Positions 10,538 to 23,308 of a stretch of DNA of 64,000 nucleotides are shown one piece after another (position 1 is the stretch's first letter; every line of letters starts with the position of its first letter). The notes under the pieces were generated by a model. The model was not told the DNA's origin and did no database searches. It saw only the letters and a program-made list of their open reading frames with translations. Location: NCBI GenBank assembly GCA_025667525.1, contig CM046877.1, positions 28,734,737 to 28,798,736 of the forward strand. The letters run 5' to 3'. The translations under genes were made by a program, and so were the position numbers. Source of the stretch: Glebionis coronaria. Its lineage: Eukaryota; Streptophyta; Magnoliopsida; Asterales; Asteraceae.

Positions 10538-13177
10538 ATGTCTGAAGCAATAACCTCCTCCTCCTCAGCTTTACCAAACATCAAGATTCCCATGCTTGAT
10601 GCAACCAACTTTGATTTGTGGAAATTCAACTTTGAACAATATCTGGGGATCTATGACTACACACTCTGGGAGATCATTGAATATGGAAACACATTCGATA
10701 AAGCCCAAAAGATTGCTGATGTCATTGCTCAAAGATCAGCTGTTGTTGGATGTTCTAAAGAGGATAAGAAAGAAAAACCTGGAGATGGTAGAGCTGTGTC
10801 TGCTGATGACATAGCAAAGAAAAGGGTCGACATGAAAGCCCTAAATATTCTGAAAGTCTCTTTGGGACAAGAGAACCAGCATAAATATAGAGGCTATGAA
10901 TCTGCTAAAAACCTTTGGGAAGCTCTTGAAGTTGCATATGGTGGCAATGCAGACACTAAGGAAGAGAAGAAAAAGCAACTCATGCATGATTATGTTGTCT
11001 TCAAGGCTCAACCCAATGAGAAACTAAGTAGTGTGAGAAGCAGATTGCTTGACATTACAAGCAAGTTGTCCTTCATGGGGACACAACTTGGTGATGTTGA
11101 TATTAATGCTACCTTTCTTAAAAGTCTTGGTGAGGCATGGAAGATTGAGGCAAGATCCATTCTTGCCAACAATACTTACAAGAGTTCCTCGTTTCATGAC
11201 ATCTACAACAAACTAAGGCTGTTGGAAGATGAAACTCTTTTAGAGCATGGAAGCAAGTCTACCACCAGTAACATGGCCTTCTTCTCTCATAGTGAAGGTC
11301 AATTCAATCAGAAGGACTCTTACATGCATCCAGTTACTGGATCATCATATGTCAGCGCTGGAACAAGTCCTGTCAACGTCTCCTATTCAGACGCTGACAC
11401 ATTCAAGAGTGACTCCCCAAGAGTTAAACCTGTTGGTTTAGATTTGGATATTGTATGTGCTTATATTGCTTCTTTGCCCAATGGTTCAGTGATTACATAT
11501 AAGGACCTTGAGCAGATAAGTGATGAGCACTTGGAAGAGATGGACATTAAGTGGAACATGGCTCTTGCTAGTATAAGAGCAAACAGGTGGAGCAGAAGGT
11601 TTAAGAAGAAGATGACCTTCAATGCAAAAGACACAGCTGGATTTGACAAATCCAAAGTTGAATGCTACAACTGTCATCGTATGGGGCACTTCATGAGGGA
11701 ATGCAGATCTCCTAGAAGATCTGATGCTGGTAAACCCTCAAGTCAGGTTGTTAAAGCTCAGGATTCCAAAGCCATGGTTGCAGTTCAAGGAATTGATGGT
11801 ATGGGATGGGATTGGAGCTATCTGGCTAAGAATATTGAAGAGGATAAAGCTTTGGTTGCTGAGGTTGAAGAAGAAGAGCATGTTGAATATGCTCTCATGG
11901 CACACTCCTCCTCTTCATCTGATAATGAGGTATACAATGATGCCTTTTGTAGTAAAGGTTGTAGGTTAAACACTGAGAAACTTAACAATGAGGTGTTAAG
12001 ATTATTAAGTGATGTGAGTACTGAAAAGTGCAAACTGTCTAATTACCAAGTAGCTCTCACTCAAACTGAGAAAACCGTTTCTGAATACAAGAAAACGGAA
12101 TTTGACTTAAAAGATAAAATAAATATCTTAAAACATGAGTTAAATGCTAGTATGGATATTAGAAACATCATGGAAAGGGTTAATGGTGAGTTACAGGCTA
12201 AGTTAGATGAGGCCATTAAGAATAAAGATAATGTTGGCCTTAAAATTCAAAGATTTGATAGAGCCACTCAAACCCTAGGAGACTGTGTGGGTAAACAAAG
12301 GGATCCTAAGGACATGACTGGGATTGGGATGAATGATTACTCTTTGGTTCCACCACCAGCTGGTGACTTCTATGGTGTCCAATAAAAGGACCTATCTTGG
12401 ACTGGTTTGCCAGAATTCCAAGAGGAGGAATTCATTCCTCCACCAAGAGTTGTCACTCCAGTTGAAGAGTACCAACAAAAGTTGACTGATCTGAATGAAT
12501 GGAAGAAAGCTAACCCTACTTTGTTTGTTAAGGGTGGCTTACTATGTGAAAGTCCAAATGAGTCAACACCCATTAAGGTTACTAACCCAATCACTGGTAA
12601 AGCTGTTGACCTAGGCTCAAACGCTGATAGAAAACCTAGCATTAAATATGCAGAGATGTATAGGAATACCAGGTCACCCAAGAGCCAAGTTAGTAATAAT
12701 GGAACAGGCTTTTTCTCTTCTAGACCTAAGGTTGTGTCTAGAAAAGCTTGTTACACTTGTGGTAGCTTTTCACACTTGGCATACAAGTGTGTCAATGCTC
12801 CCAAAGCCAGCGCTGACAGAAACAAATTCAACGCTGACAGGAACAAAGTCAACGTTGTTAGGAAGTCAAACGTTGTCAGACCCAAACCTTGTGTGCAGCA
12901 AAGTCCACAAGTGATTAGACCTGCCCCATTCTTCACTAGAAGGTCTAACACTCATGGACAAAGACCATTTCAAAAGACAAACACCTGGTCAAATAGGGAA
13001 TGGGTTTCTGTAGCAAACCCTAGGTTCAACACTGACAAGGGTAATCTCAGCGTTGACAAGACCAATTCCAACGCTGACAGAAACGTGACCAGACCTAAAT
13101 ATTTGCAACCACAGGGTAAGGGGTCTAAAGCTTCTTCAAGCTTAACGTGGAGACCCAAGAAAGATCAAAACCCGTAA
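10538..13177 (+). pseudogene. gag of Sirevirus C with two zinc knuckles
   Basis: The ATG at 10538 follows an A/C-rich leader. The N-terminal UBN2/Copia gag fold spans about residues 10-230. The first knuckle, CYNCHRMGHFMREC, lies near residue 377. A coiled-coil-prone Glu/Lys/Leu stretch follows (about residues 480-570). A TAA at 12383-12385 interrupts the frame, which continues in phase to a second knuckle (CYTCGSFSHLAYKC, encoded near 12756-12797) and basic repeats of the motif x-(A/V)-D-(K/R) at 12808-13085. The frame ends at TAA 13175-13177. The product would be the virus-like-particle structural protein. The mid-gag stop probably disables it, unless it is read through, which I consider less likely. 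Confidence 0.85.
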
Positions 13178-16100
13178 TGAAAATGGGATTTCAATGACCT
13201 GCAACAGATTTAATTACATTTCAAAGGTCATTACAAAACCTATTGGGGTTAACTGGGTATTTCATCCTAAGAAGGATGAGGATGGGGTTGTTGTGAGAAC
13301 TACGTCTGTTCTTATTGAACAACCAGATGAATCCAAGTCTTTTAAGACTTGGGTTCCCAAAGAAAACTAATTTGTTTTCTTTATGTGCAGGGCATTCAAA
13401 GACAGGTCAATGATTATGGATATTGGGATAGTGGATGCTCAAGGCACATGAAAGGGAAGGAAGACTACTTGACCAACTTCACTCCCATTAAGGATGGTGA
13501 TAAGGTATACTTTGGAGGCGGATATGGTACTATCACAGGCAAAGGAACCCTTCTCACCAAGAATTTGCGTTTTGAGAATGACTTTCTGGTAAAAGAACTT
13601 GATTACAACCTTTTTAGTGTATCACAGGTTTGTGATAACAAAAATAAAGTTCTGTTTACTGATACTGAGTGTTTGGTGTTAAGCAAGGATTATAAGATCC
13701 CTGATGAGAAATATATGGAGTATAGAACACCTAGGCATAAAGACATATATAATGTAAATCTGAATGGGATTAAAATGAATAATAATATGTCTTGTTTTTA
13801 TGCTAAAGCCTCAGTAGATGAGAGTAATTTGTGGCACAGGATACTAGGGCACATAAATTTTAAAAATATAAATAGGCTTGTGAGACTTGGTTTGGTTGAT
13901 GGTTTGCCTGAGAAGGCCTTCCACAATTACCACTCTTGTGTTGCATGTCTTAAAGGCAAGCAGCACAAGGTCTCATTCAAGTCCAAACAGGTGCATACTA
14001 GTTCTAGACCTCTTCATATGCTACACATGGACCTCTTTGGTCCAACCAATATAGAAAGTTTGAATGGCAAGTCATATTGCTTTGTCATCACAGATGACTT
14101 TTCTAGGTTTACTTGGACATTCTTTCTAGCTATGAAGAGTGACACGGATGATATTCTAATTGATTTTATCTCTCAGATTGAAAAGAGGTATGGCAATGAA
14201 GTTAAAATGCTTAGGAGTGATAATGGTGGAGAATTTAGGAATAAAAAGCTAGATGATTTCTGTGCCAGGAAAGGAATTACTAGGCAATTTAGTATTGCTA
14301 GAACCCCACAGTAAAATGGGGTTGCTGAGAGGAAAAATAGAACCCTAATTGAAGCAGCCAGAACAATGTTGGCTGATGCTCATTTTCCTATAGCCTTTTG
14401 GGCTGAGGCTGTTAATACAGCTTGTTATGTTCAATATAGAGCATTAGTTAACAAGATTCAGAACAAAACACCTTATGAGTTACTTTGGGGTAGGAAACCT
14501 AATATTGGTTTTCTCAGACCTTTTGGTTGTCATGTAGTAGTTTTAGATACTAGTGATGCCTTAGGGAAATTTAGTGCAAAAGGTGATGAGGGATACTTCA
14601 TGGGGTATTCAGTGCAGAGCAAGGGATATAGGATTTATCTTAAAGAGGAAAAACGTATACTTGAAAGAGTACATGTTAGGTTTTTAGAGAATAAACCTAG
14701 TGATTCTGAAAGTGGTCCTAATTGGTTGTTTGACTTGGAACCTTTATCTAGAACTTTAAATTATATGCCTGTCACTAATCCAGACATTGTGAAGGTAACT
14801 TCAAATGTTATAGAGGAACAAGTTGTTGATGTTTCAGGTACTCAGGTTCATGAAAAGGTTGGATCACAAGCAGAAAAGACATCTCCTATCCAAGAATATG
14901 TTACAATTCCCATTTGGACAGATGCGTTTGCTGGTGCTGGAAAAGATAATGGTGGTTTCCAAGTACCACCAGATACAAACATGCATGGTCCTTCAGGCGC
15001 TGACAAAGGCAAATCTAGCGCTGACAAGACCAATTCAGACGTTGATGGCTCAGACGTTGACAACAACAGTTCAAGCGTTGTTAGCCCAAGCGCTGACAAA
15101 CAAGATTCGGACGTTGACAATAGGTATGCACATCTTTTCTCTTCCATTTTTGAACAAGGTGAACCTTCCAATATATATGAAGAGGTTCATCCTCATGTTG
15201 ATGAAAGAGAGTCTGATGAAGAAGATATTGGCAACATGGAGCATGAGGTTGAGGACACCAGACTTTTTGAAGGAGGAGTTCTCACTTCCACAATGAAGAA
15301 TCACCCCACTTCTCAAATTATTGGTGATATTATGACTCCAGTTCAGACTAGAAGATCTCATCAAGGTCTTGGTGGGTTTATTGCCAATATACAAAAGAAG
15401 GTTGACACCCCTCTTGTGCAAGCATGTTTGTTTGCCTGTTTTCTGTCACAACAGGAACCCAAGAAAATATTTGATGCTCTCAAAGAACCAAGTTAGGTGG
15501 AAGCAATGCAGGATGAGCTTCACCAGTTTGCAATTCAGGATGTTTGGGAGCTGGTTGATTGTCCCAGATATGTCAGACCTATAGGGACAAGATGGGTTCT
15601 AAGGAACAAAAGAGATGAAAGAGGAATTGTGGTCAGAAACAAGGCAAGGTTAGTGGCTCAGGGTTATACACAAGAGGAGGGGATAGACTATGAGGAAGTC
15701 TTTGCACCAGTTGCAAGGATTGAAGCTATAAGGATCTTTCTAGCCTATGCATCCTGCATGGGCTTCACTGTCTGTCAAATGGATGTCAAGAGTGCCTTCC
15801 TCTATAGAACTATTGTTGAGGAAGTATATGTGATGCAACCTCCTGGTTTTGAGGATCCAGAGAATCCAGATAAAGTGTATAGAGTCAAAATCCTATGTAT
15901 GGCCTTCATCAAGCCCCTAGAGCATGGTATGGTACTTTGTCTACCTATTTGGTGGACAATGGATTCAAGAGGGGCACCATAGATCAGACACTATTTACAA
16001 AGAAGAAAGGCAAGGATGTGTTGCTTGTCCAGGTCTATGTTGATGATATCATTTTTGGGTCTACTGATCCAAAGATAAGTGAGGATTTCTCCAAGCTTAT

Positions 16101-16982
16101 GATAGACAAATTCAAGATGAGTGCTATGGGGGAGATGAACTTCTTTCTTGGTTTACAAGTTCAGCAGAAAGAAGATGGTATCTTCATTTCCCAGGATAAA
16201 TATGTGGCTGAGATCTTGAAGAAGTTTGGCTTTTCTCCACATGAAAAGAGGGCCACTACTCCTATGGATAGAGAACACCCTTGGGGAAGATTGGAGATGG
16301 GAAAGATGTTGATGTCAGGCACTATAGATCCATGATTGGATCCTTGATGTATCTTACTGCCTCCAGACCTGACATCATGTTTGATGTGTGTGCTTGTGCA
16401 CGCCATCAAGTGACTCCCAAAGAATGTCACCTTTATGCTGTGAAGAGGATCTTTAGGTACCTAAGATGATATCCTGGTCTTGGTTTGTGGTACCCAAAGG
16501 ATTCACCATTGGAGCTGATTGCATATTCAGATAGTGATTATGGAGGTGATAAATTTGATAGGAAATCCACAACTGGTGGATGTCAGTTTCTTGGGAGCAG
16601 GTTGATATCTTGGCAATGCAAGAAACAAACAGTGGTGGCTAATTCTACAACTGAAGCTGAGTATGTGGCTGCAGCTGCTTGTTGTGGATAAGTTTTGTGG
16701 ATTCAGAACCAACTGTTGGACTATGGGTATAATTTCATGCATACCAAGATATTTGTTGACAATAACAGCACCTTATGCATCATTAAGAATCCTGTACATC
16801 ATTCTAAAACTAAACACATAGAAATTAGACACCATTTTATAAGAGATTGCTTTGAGAAAGGTTTAATACAACCAGATAGGGTTGACACTGAGGAAAATGT
16901 GTCAGATTTACTAACTAAACCTTTTGATGCTGGGAGATTTCAATACTTGGTAACAAGTATTGGAATGGTCAATCTCACATAA
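13178..16982 (+). pseudogene. pol of Sirevirus C: protease, integrase, RT, RNase H
   Basis: Protease with D-S-G (YWDSGCSRHM, encoded near 13418-13447). Integrase HHCC (WHRILGH ... CVACLKGK) and DDE core with MDLFGPT and RSDNGGEF. A TAA at 14312-14314 falls just before the NGVAERKNR segment bearing the catalytic Glu. An Asp/Ser-rich linker with motif array (14996-15120) leads to a TAG at 15494-15496, in the position of a Trp. RT carries YVDDIIFG. Frameshifts occur near 15890 and 16270-16300. RNase H has ANSTTEAEYVA, with stops at 16467-16469 and 16689-16691. Ends with TAA at about 16982. At least six lesions: dead. Confidence 0.9.
14996..15120 (+). repeat. motif array in the integrase-RT linker
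   Basis: Units begin (G/A)CG(C/T)TGA(C/T) or GCGTTGTT, spaced 21-21-15-21-15-21 nt, all multiples of three. They encode Ser/Asp-(Ala/Val)-Asp-(Lys/Gly/Asn) in one frame. Confidence 0.85.
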
Positions 16983-18235
16983 TATGTGTTTTGGAGTCTT
17001 TTTGTAAAAGTATGTACAGGATGATGCATTGTTATTGGGCTTATTGATGATTTAGATTTTCCACTATATTTTTCTAACACTGACAAAGGTTGCTTGAACG
17101 CTGATAAGTGTTTTTGTAACGTTGTCAGCAATATAATTGTCTAACACTGACAAAGCTTCCCTCACCGCTGTCATGTGTTATCGGGGCGTTGTCAGCAACA
17201 ATGTTAGTTTTGTGGTTTTCAATCTAAATGTGCAGGTGGTGTTAGCAGTATACCATTGGATACAGAGTTGCTTATGGATCAATGGAGAAGCATTTGGACA
17301 AGTTTTTATTTATGGATGATGGTTGGAATTTTTAATTCCTATCTTGACATAAATTTTTATGTTCATGCATGATTTTAGCAACTTATATATCATAGTTTAA
17401 GGGGAGGTTTTAGGAACCTTTAGGATGTTTGGGTATCCATATGATACTCTTATCACAATTCTAGATTGTGTCCACAGGTGAGTATGAGTTAGTTTTTCTA
17501 AATCATGAGGCACTGTAGCATGCAAAGTTGATATACTATGCATGCTGCCAAGACATTTTTGGCCTAGAATTGGTTGTGGTCTGTTGGGAGACTTGGGAAT
17601 AATTTTGTTATGGGATTTACCTGGGAGTAACAAGGAATTTTGTAAGGTAACTTGGTTGTTAAGAGTTTTGGTTAGCAAGGGACACTAGAGGACTGTTATG
17701 TCTATCTTGCTTAAGCAAGTGTGCATAACTGGACAGTGCTTGCCGCCCTATAATAATTCTCAGCTTTTTGGTTATCTTCTCTAGGATAAATTACTTTGTT
17801 AAGGTCATTTTTCATTTTTAAATATTTTTATTTTTGGACGCTGACAAGAATTTTCCAAGCGTTGTTGTGACCAATTTAGACGCTGACATGGCTATAGGGA
17901 AACGTTGACAAGATTATAGCCGTTGGGCGTTGATAGGTTATTTTTTACCGTTGACACTCAATGGGACCTACCCAGTTGTTACTTTTTGACATATTTTTAG
18001 GCCGTAATTTTGGGAGTTGTTACTTTTCATTTAATGCATGAGATAAACTTATAATTTTTCAATATTTTCATGATTACTTTTTGAAAATACTTGCCTATTT
18101 TTGGGCCTATCACATGCATTTTCTTCTCCTATAAATTTGGCTCCTATTTTTAAATAGGGTATCTATAATTCTTGTCTAACACAATTTTCTCTTATCACCT
18201 TCATCTTCATCACTTAAACTTAACAGCTTTCAACA
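16983..18235 (+). other. non-coding spacer between pol and third ORF of C
   Basis: No gene in about 1.25 kb. It holds motif copies at 17097-17200 and 17838-17960, a purine tract at about 17398 (AAGGGGAGG), and a segment with CACTGTAGCATGCA at about 17512 that element A conserves at about 1390. Directly before the third ORF an AT-rich stretch with TATAAATTTGG (about 18131) could be an internal promoter; that is only a suggestion. Confidence 0.6.
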
Positions 18236-21200
18236 ATGGCACCAAAGTTTAGACCATCAGATTTGGAATTGGGGTTCAGAAGTCAACATAACATGATCGC
18301 GTATCTTGAAGCTGATGATACTCTGTTTCCCCAATACACACAAATGGTGGCGTATTTGAACGCATCCCCCTTAAGGTATGCTCTTTCTCATGCACCACTC
18401 ATTCCAGTCACACATATTAAACAGTTTTGGAACACTGTAAGTTCCTCAACAGTTAATAGAGTGACTACATTGACTTCTATTATTCATGGGAGACCTTGGG
18501 TGGTTACTGAGGCTTTGGTACGCCAAGCCTTGCATCTTGATGATGTTGATGGTATAGCCACCCTTCCCATCAATGAAATAGAACAAGGGCTAAGGGCTTT
18601 GGGATATCCTTTTCCTGATGAAGGTACCTTAAACAAGTATCATAAGCAGGAATTTCCCCCAGCCTGGAAGTACCTCATACATGTCTTCCTTCAATGTTTG
18701 AGTCCCAAATGCACTGCACACAATGAGATCAATAGATCCATTGCCAGTGCTATTGTGTGTATTGCAACTGGGCAAAAATTTAATTATTCTAAAATGATTT
18801 TTGAGGGCACGTGTAAAAATAAGGGGAACAAAATGACTTTAGCTTATCCTCGATTTTTACAAATGATTTTTGATGTTCAAGGATACTGCACAAGGGATCA
18901 TAATGATTTTTATAAGATCCCTGAGTAAAAGAAAGCTATTTTTATGAAGATGAACTCACCACCTCGTCGTGACCTACCTTTAACCCAAGCTATGCTTGCT
19001 GTTATTGCAGCAGCACAACCCCAACCAGACCCCCAACCCCAAATTGACCCCCAACCACAAATTAACCCAATACCTGAACCATTACCTTCACCTGAACATA
19101 TGCAACTTGACCAAGATCCCTTCAACACTTACACATTAAATGTTGGCGTTGATGTGCCTATTTCCAACGTTGACACACAACCTTCACAAACCCAAACACC
19201 CCTTAACCAACCTACATCCACCCATTCTTCCACACCATCTTCCACACGTCCTGAATATAGGTTGATGAAACGCCAAAGGACTACTGGAGTGTTCTCCTCT
19301 GGTGGTCCTAGCCATGTAGCAGAGAGAACCACCACCACAAGTGTGGCTGGTGCTATGGATGAGGCTGGGACTATTGGTTCTGGCTTAGATGTTGGCCAAG
19401 GCAGTCCCACCATCATTAAGTCCTCATCCATGCCCAATGAATCTGACTTGGGAGGTCAAATCCCCATTTTAGAAGAGGGCAGAATGGAACCAATGACTCT
19501 TATGGAATTGACGGCAGTCTGCATGAGCTTCCAAAAGCAAAATGCAGACTTAGTACAAGTTGTCAGCTCACAAGGCCTTGAACTCAAGCAATTGAGGGAG
19601 AGGATTGTTGTTTTGGAGAGTGCTAGTGCAAGGAGGGGTATGGAGGAATCTTCCAAAGGGGAGGAAGATCCAATAAATCTGAGTGATAAGGGCAGCCATG
19701 ATGGTCAATCTTTGGATGTTGCTGAGGCCCTTACAACTTTGAAGAAACAAACAGGTTTCGATACGTCCTTAGTTTCTCCTACCAACTTGAATTTATCATT
19801 TACAGCCATGATGGAGGAGATTGCAAAAGGCGCTGAGACAGGAAATTTGGGCGTTGACAAGGAGAATTTGGACGCTGACAGAAATATTTTGGGCGCTGAT
19901 AGAACAAAATTGGGCGTTGACAGACCTGCACGTGAGGGTGATGTATCCCAGTCATCATCCATCATCAAGGAGGTTTCTTCACAGGTATCACCATCTACCT
20001 TACCAACCATTGCATCATCAGATAAGGGTAAGGAAATTATGGTAGAAGAGATTGTTCCAAAGGATGCAGCTCAAGTTGATTTTGATAGAAGATTGGCTGC
20101 ACAAATCATGGAACAAGATATAAAGGAGGTGAAAGAGTCACCATTTGTTGTGACTTCAGAAGAAGGAAGTGATGGAGCTAGTTCAGACTCAAGTGTGATG
20201 ATTATAGATTTAGAAAGACTTGAGTATGGAGATGAGTTGGCTGAGGAGAAATTGAGAGAATTGAAATTGCAGGTTGACTTTGACATGCCAGAGGTGGTTC
20301 AAATGTATAATGCTTGGGAAGAAAGATGTATGGAGAATCCAGACTTGACCACTTCAGATCAAATATGGGGTTTGGAGATTCTTCTCAGAGTTCAGAAGGA
20401 TTGCCAGGTAATTTTGAAACACAAGGCAAGCAATATTCTCTCAGAGTTGAAAAGGGATAGAAGGGAGCTATACTGCATGTTGCTCAGATGTCATGGAGTA
20501 GGATGGACATATCAGAAATTGAGGGCATTGACATTTGATGAGTTGGAATGCAAGGCTTATCCCATTTGGGTGAGAGTGTAGGAAGCAAACACTCTCAGAC
20601 TTCTTTCTGATGAATGAAAGGAAGAACTTGCAGAAGAAATGGAGCTCAAGAAAGCTATGTTTGTTCCCAGACCAGTGAAGAAGGGAATTTCTCTTGAGTT
20701 TCCCAAAGATATGGATCCAATATATCCAAGTGAAGCTGTCATAAGAAAGAGCCTCAAGCTCTCACCATTAGAAGCTTCAGATATGGTGCAAGTGTTACCA
20801 TTAGATTCCAGAAACCCAATTGTGAGCTATGAAGAAGATGAATGTGGGTTTTGGAAGATTGGCAGATATGGTAAAGAGGTACACACTTTTACCACTCTCG
20901 TATCTTTGTTTGCAAGTTGTGATAGAGAAGACTTGGTTGATCTATGGAGATTGCTGGAGACCAATTATGAGGCTGAAGCACCAACTTCAGCTAATGGAAT
21001 AAAACTGTGGTCTACATTCAAAAGAATGTGTGGACCAAAAGATGAGGATCCTGCTATTTGGAAGGATCTTGAAGATGACCTTAGTGGTCTTCAATGGAGA
21101 TTATATTCAGCTGCTGGTGTTTACCATTTGAGTTCTACAAAGTTTGCTGAGTATCTACTTGTGGATGGTCAGTATTTTATGTCCAAGGCTATTTTGGAGA

Positions 21201-21313
21201 AGATGAAGGACACTCAGGTGGAGATTGATTATTCAAGTGACGTGGCAAAAGATTTGATCAGATTTATTCATTACCAATATGAGAAGGTTTGTAAGATTCC
21301 TCCTAGTCCTTAA
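18236..21313 (+). pseudogene. third ORF of Sirevirus C (envelope-position protein), broken by stops
   Basis: One reading frame of about 1025 codons from ATG 18236, interrupted by TAA 18926-18928, TAG 20579-20581 and TGA 20615-20617. The first 230 residues (MVAYLN..., IKQFWNT..., WKYLIHVFLQCL...) resemble a domain I know from Asteraceae Copia polyproteins placed after RNase H. A Pro/Gln-rich linker (about 19010-19260) follows, then a coiled-coil-prone region (about 19480-19640), a motif array (19830-19925) and an acidic C-terminal domain. I see no clear signal peptide or membrane helix, so an envelope role is not supported by sequence; only the position matches the env-like ORF of SIRE elements. 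Function unknown. Confidence 0.7.
19830..19925 (+). repeat. motif array in third ORF
   Basis: Five units at a 21-nt period, starting GCGCTGAGA, GCGTTGACA, ACGCTGACA, GCGCTGATA and GCGTTGACA. They encode Gly/Asp-(Ala/Val)-(Asp/Glu)-(Lys/Arg/Thr) heptads in the same frame as the gag array. Confidence 0.85.
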
Positions 21314-21345
21314 TGCTTATTCAGAAACTTGATCATAAGAGTGGA

Positions 21346-23084
21346 TAATAAGTGTGAAAACACTTATCCTTTTACCACTTATTTCCAATAATAACAAGAC
21401 CAAAACGTGTGATTTATGTCGTAAAAGTCGGAATTATGCGTGGTTTGTGTTTTTATTGTGTTTTAAGACCAAAATATGAAAAAGGAAGAAAACACGGGCT
21501 TTCACGGGCTTTTATTGAAGAAAACAGGAAAAGACGAAGTCAAAAGATCAAGAGTGCAAAAAGAACGGAAGTCCAAGGCCTACTCTGAAGATTTATCGAA
21601 GAAAAAGTCAAAAGACGGAAGTTTAACGAAGTCGAAGAACTTGAGTCTAATAGAAGAAGAAAATTAAAAGACAAGTTCAAATCCCGAGACGACAAAGACG
21701 AAGAAGTAAAGTCGAGTCGAGAAAACGTGAAGAAAACAAGAGAGAAGATGCAACACATGCACTCCTTCCCTATAAATACCCTCCTAATAGTCATTAGGAG
21801 GGGGTGAGATTTTTAGTTAATTTTCACTTTTTAGTTTTCTCTAGTTTTTAGAGAGAGAAAGTCTTAAACTTTCTCTCACTAGTTCATCTTTTTCTTTTAA
21901 TCTTTCAAGATTAAACACTTTGTATTGCTTATTTTTATTAATCAAGTTCATTTTAAGCTTTTATCTCTTAATCTCATTCTACTTTTCTTTGATTTAAGAT
22001 TGATTTTGGTGCGTATATCATAAGATCCGTGTTGTTCTAGTTGATTTCGTGCTTAAAAAGTTAATCTTTTTATCATTTCATAAGTTTTCATTTGATTAAG
22101 CTTTAAGACTTTTGTGCTTATTAGCTTATTTTTATGATTAGCTTATTTTTCTCATTAAAAAGTTTTATTAAAAAGTTTATGTTTTTATTGTTTAATCTAA
22201 AAAGTTGTTTGATTTCGCATTAGATAAGTTCATTAAAGTGCTTATTTGATTCGATTGATTATTTGGATTGATAAGTTTCGGGTGTTAGCTTAGAATTTTA
22301 GCTTATTACCTAGCTTTCCCCATTTCCACAAATTTCGGAAAGGGTGGTAAAACCCCTTTCCGATTGAATTTTTCCGACCGGGCTCCTTCTAACCGATTCC
22401 CTTTATTTTCGGAAAGGGTGGTAAAACCCCTTTCCGATTGGTCTGCATTCCGACAGGTGGAAGTAACACATTCCGATTGTGTTGGTCCTTCCATTATTCC
22501 GACTGGGTCAAGGTTAGTATTCCGATTGGAGATTTGAGTGACATTCCGATCGGATTGTTTCGCATGTATTCCGATTTGTCCTCCTTTTGATCATTCTGAT
22601 TGGTGGTCCTTGTCCCATATTCCGATTAGTCCAATTTGTTACATTCCGATTGTCCCTTTGCATTGATATTCCGATTGCCTCCACTCTTCCACCATATTCC
22701 GATCATTACCATATTCCGATCAACCGATCGGAAAACATTCCGATCGGGGGTTCTTTTGGCTTGATTTGGTTTCTTTCGATATCACTTTCTTATAGTACTT
22801 TTTATTTTCAGAAAATTTTCCAAGTGTTAGTTTTATTTAGTGAGTTAGTACTAATCCATTATCACCTTTAAGTTTCCATGCATTTATTTTACTTGCCATT
22901 TCAATATTAATCTTTTAACTTTCATTTACTCAACGACACTTTAATTACTTGCAAATAGTTTAAAACAAACCAAACCATTCTATTGATTCACCAAAAGACA
23001 ATTGAGTCGCACTTAAGACCGGTTTTCAATTCGAAAAGATTCGGTTTAACGAACTTTCATACTAGGCCTAAAAACCAAGTATTA
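21346..23084 (+). repeat. 5' LTR of Athila D
   Basis: TATA box TATAAATA at 21771-21778. From about 22310 to 22750 it is dense in ATTCCGA(T/C) copies. Two copies of a hairpin (GGAAAGGG ... CCCTTTCC around GTGGTAAAAC) lie near 22336-22365 and 22411-22440. The short Lys/Ser-rich ORF at 21476-21667 recurs in the other LTR but has no recognisable domain. Confidence 0.92.
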
Positions 23085-23086
23085 AA

Positions 23087-23103
23087 TGGCGCCGCTGCCG
23101 GCT
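23087..23103 (+). other. primer-binding site of Athila D
   Basis: TGGCGCCGCTGCCGGCT, two bases after the LTR. It matches the Athila tRNA-Asp-type primer site except around the eighth to tenth base. Element B has the same form at 33475-33491 on the - strand. Confidence 0.8.
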
Positions 23104-23308
23104 CTTTTCGTTACGATAAACGGTTTCTAGTGAGAGACGCATTGAATTTTGGGATCCGTTCTTTGAACGTTATTTTCATTGCTATAAAAATTTTCAAAAA
23201 TCCTAAAAATATATAAAACTCTTCAAAAATACAAAAACATTAAAAAACCTGTAAAAACCAAAAAGATTATAGATATTCTCTTTGTGTATATTTTTCTTCT
23301 GCAGGTGC

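Noticed and set aside
21476..21667. Lys/Ser-rich 63-codon ORF repeated at 31113-31304
   Set aside because: Located in both LTRs of Athila D; low complexity. B's LTR has an altered, non-matching version.
22306..22494. Small ORFs across the ATTCCGAT region
   Set aside because: By-products of a repeated 8-mer; no start context or domain.
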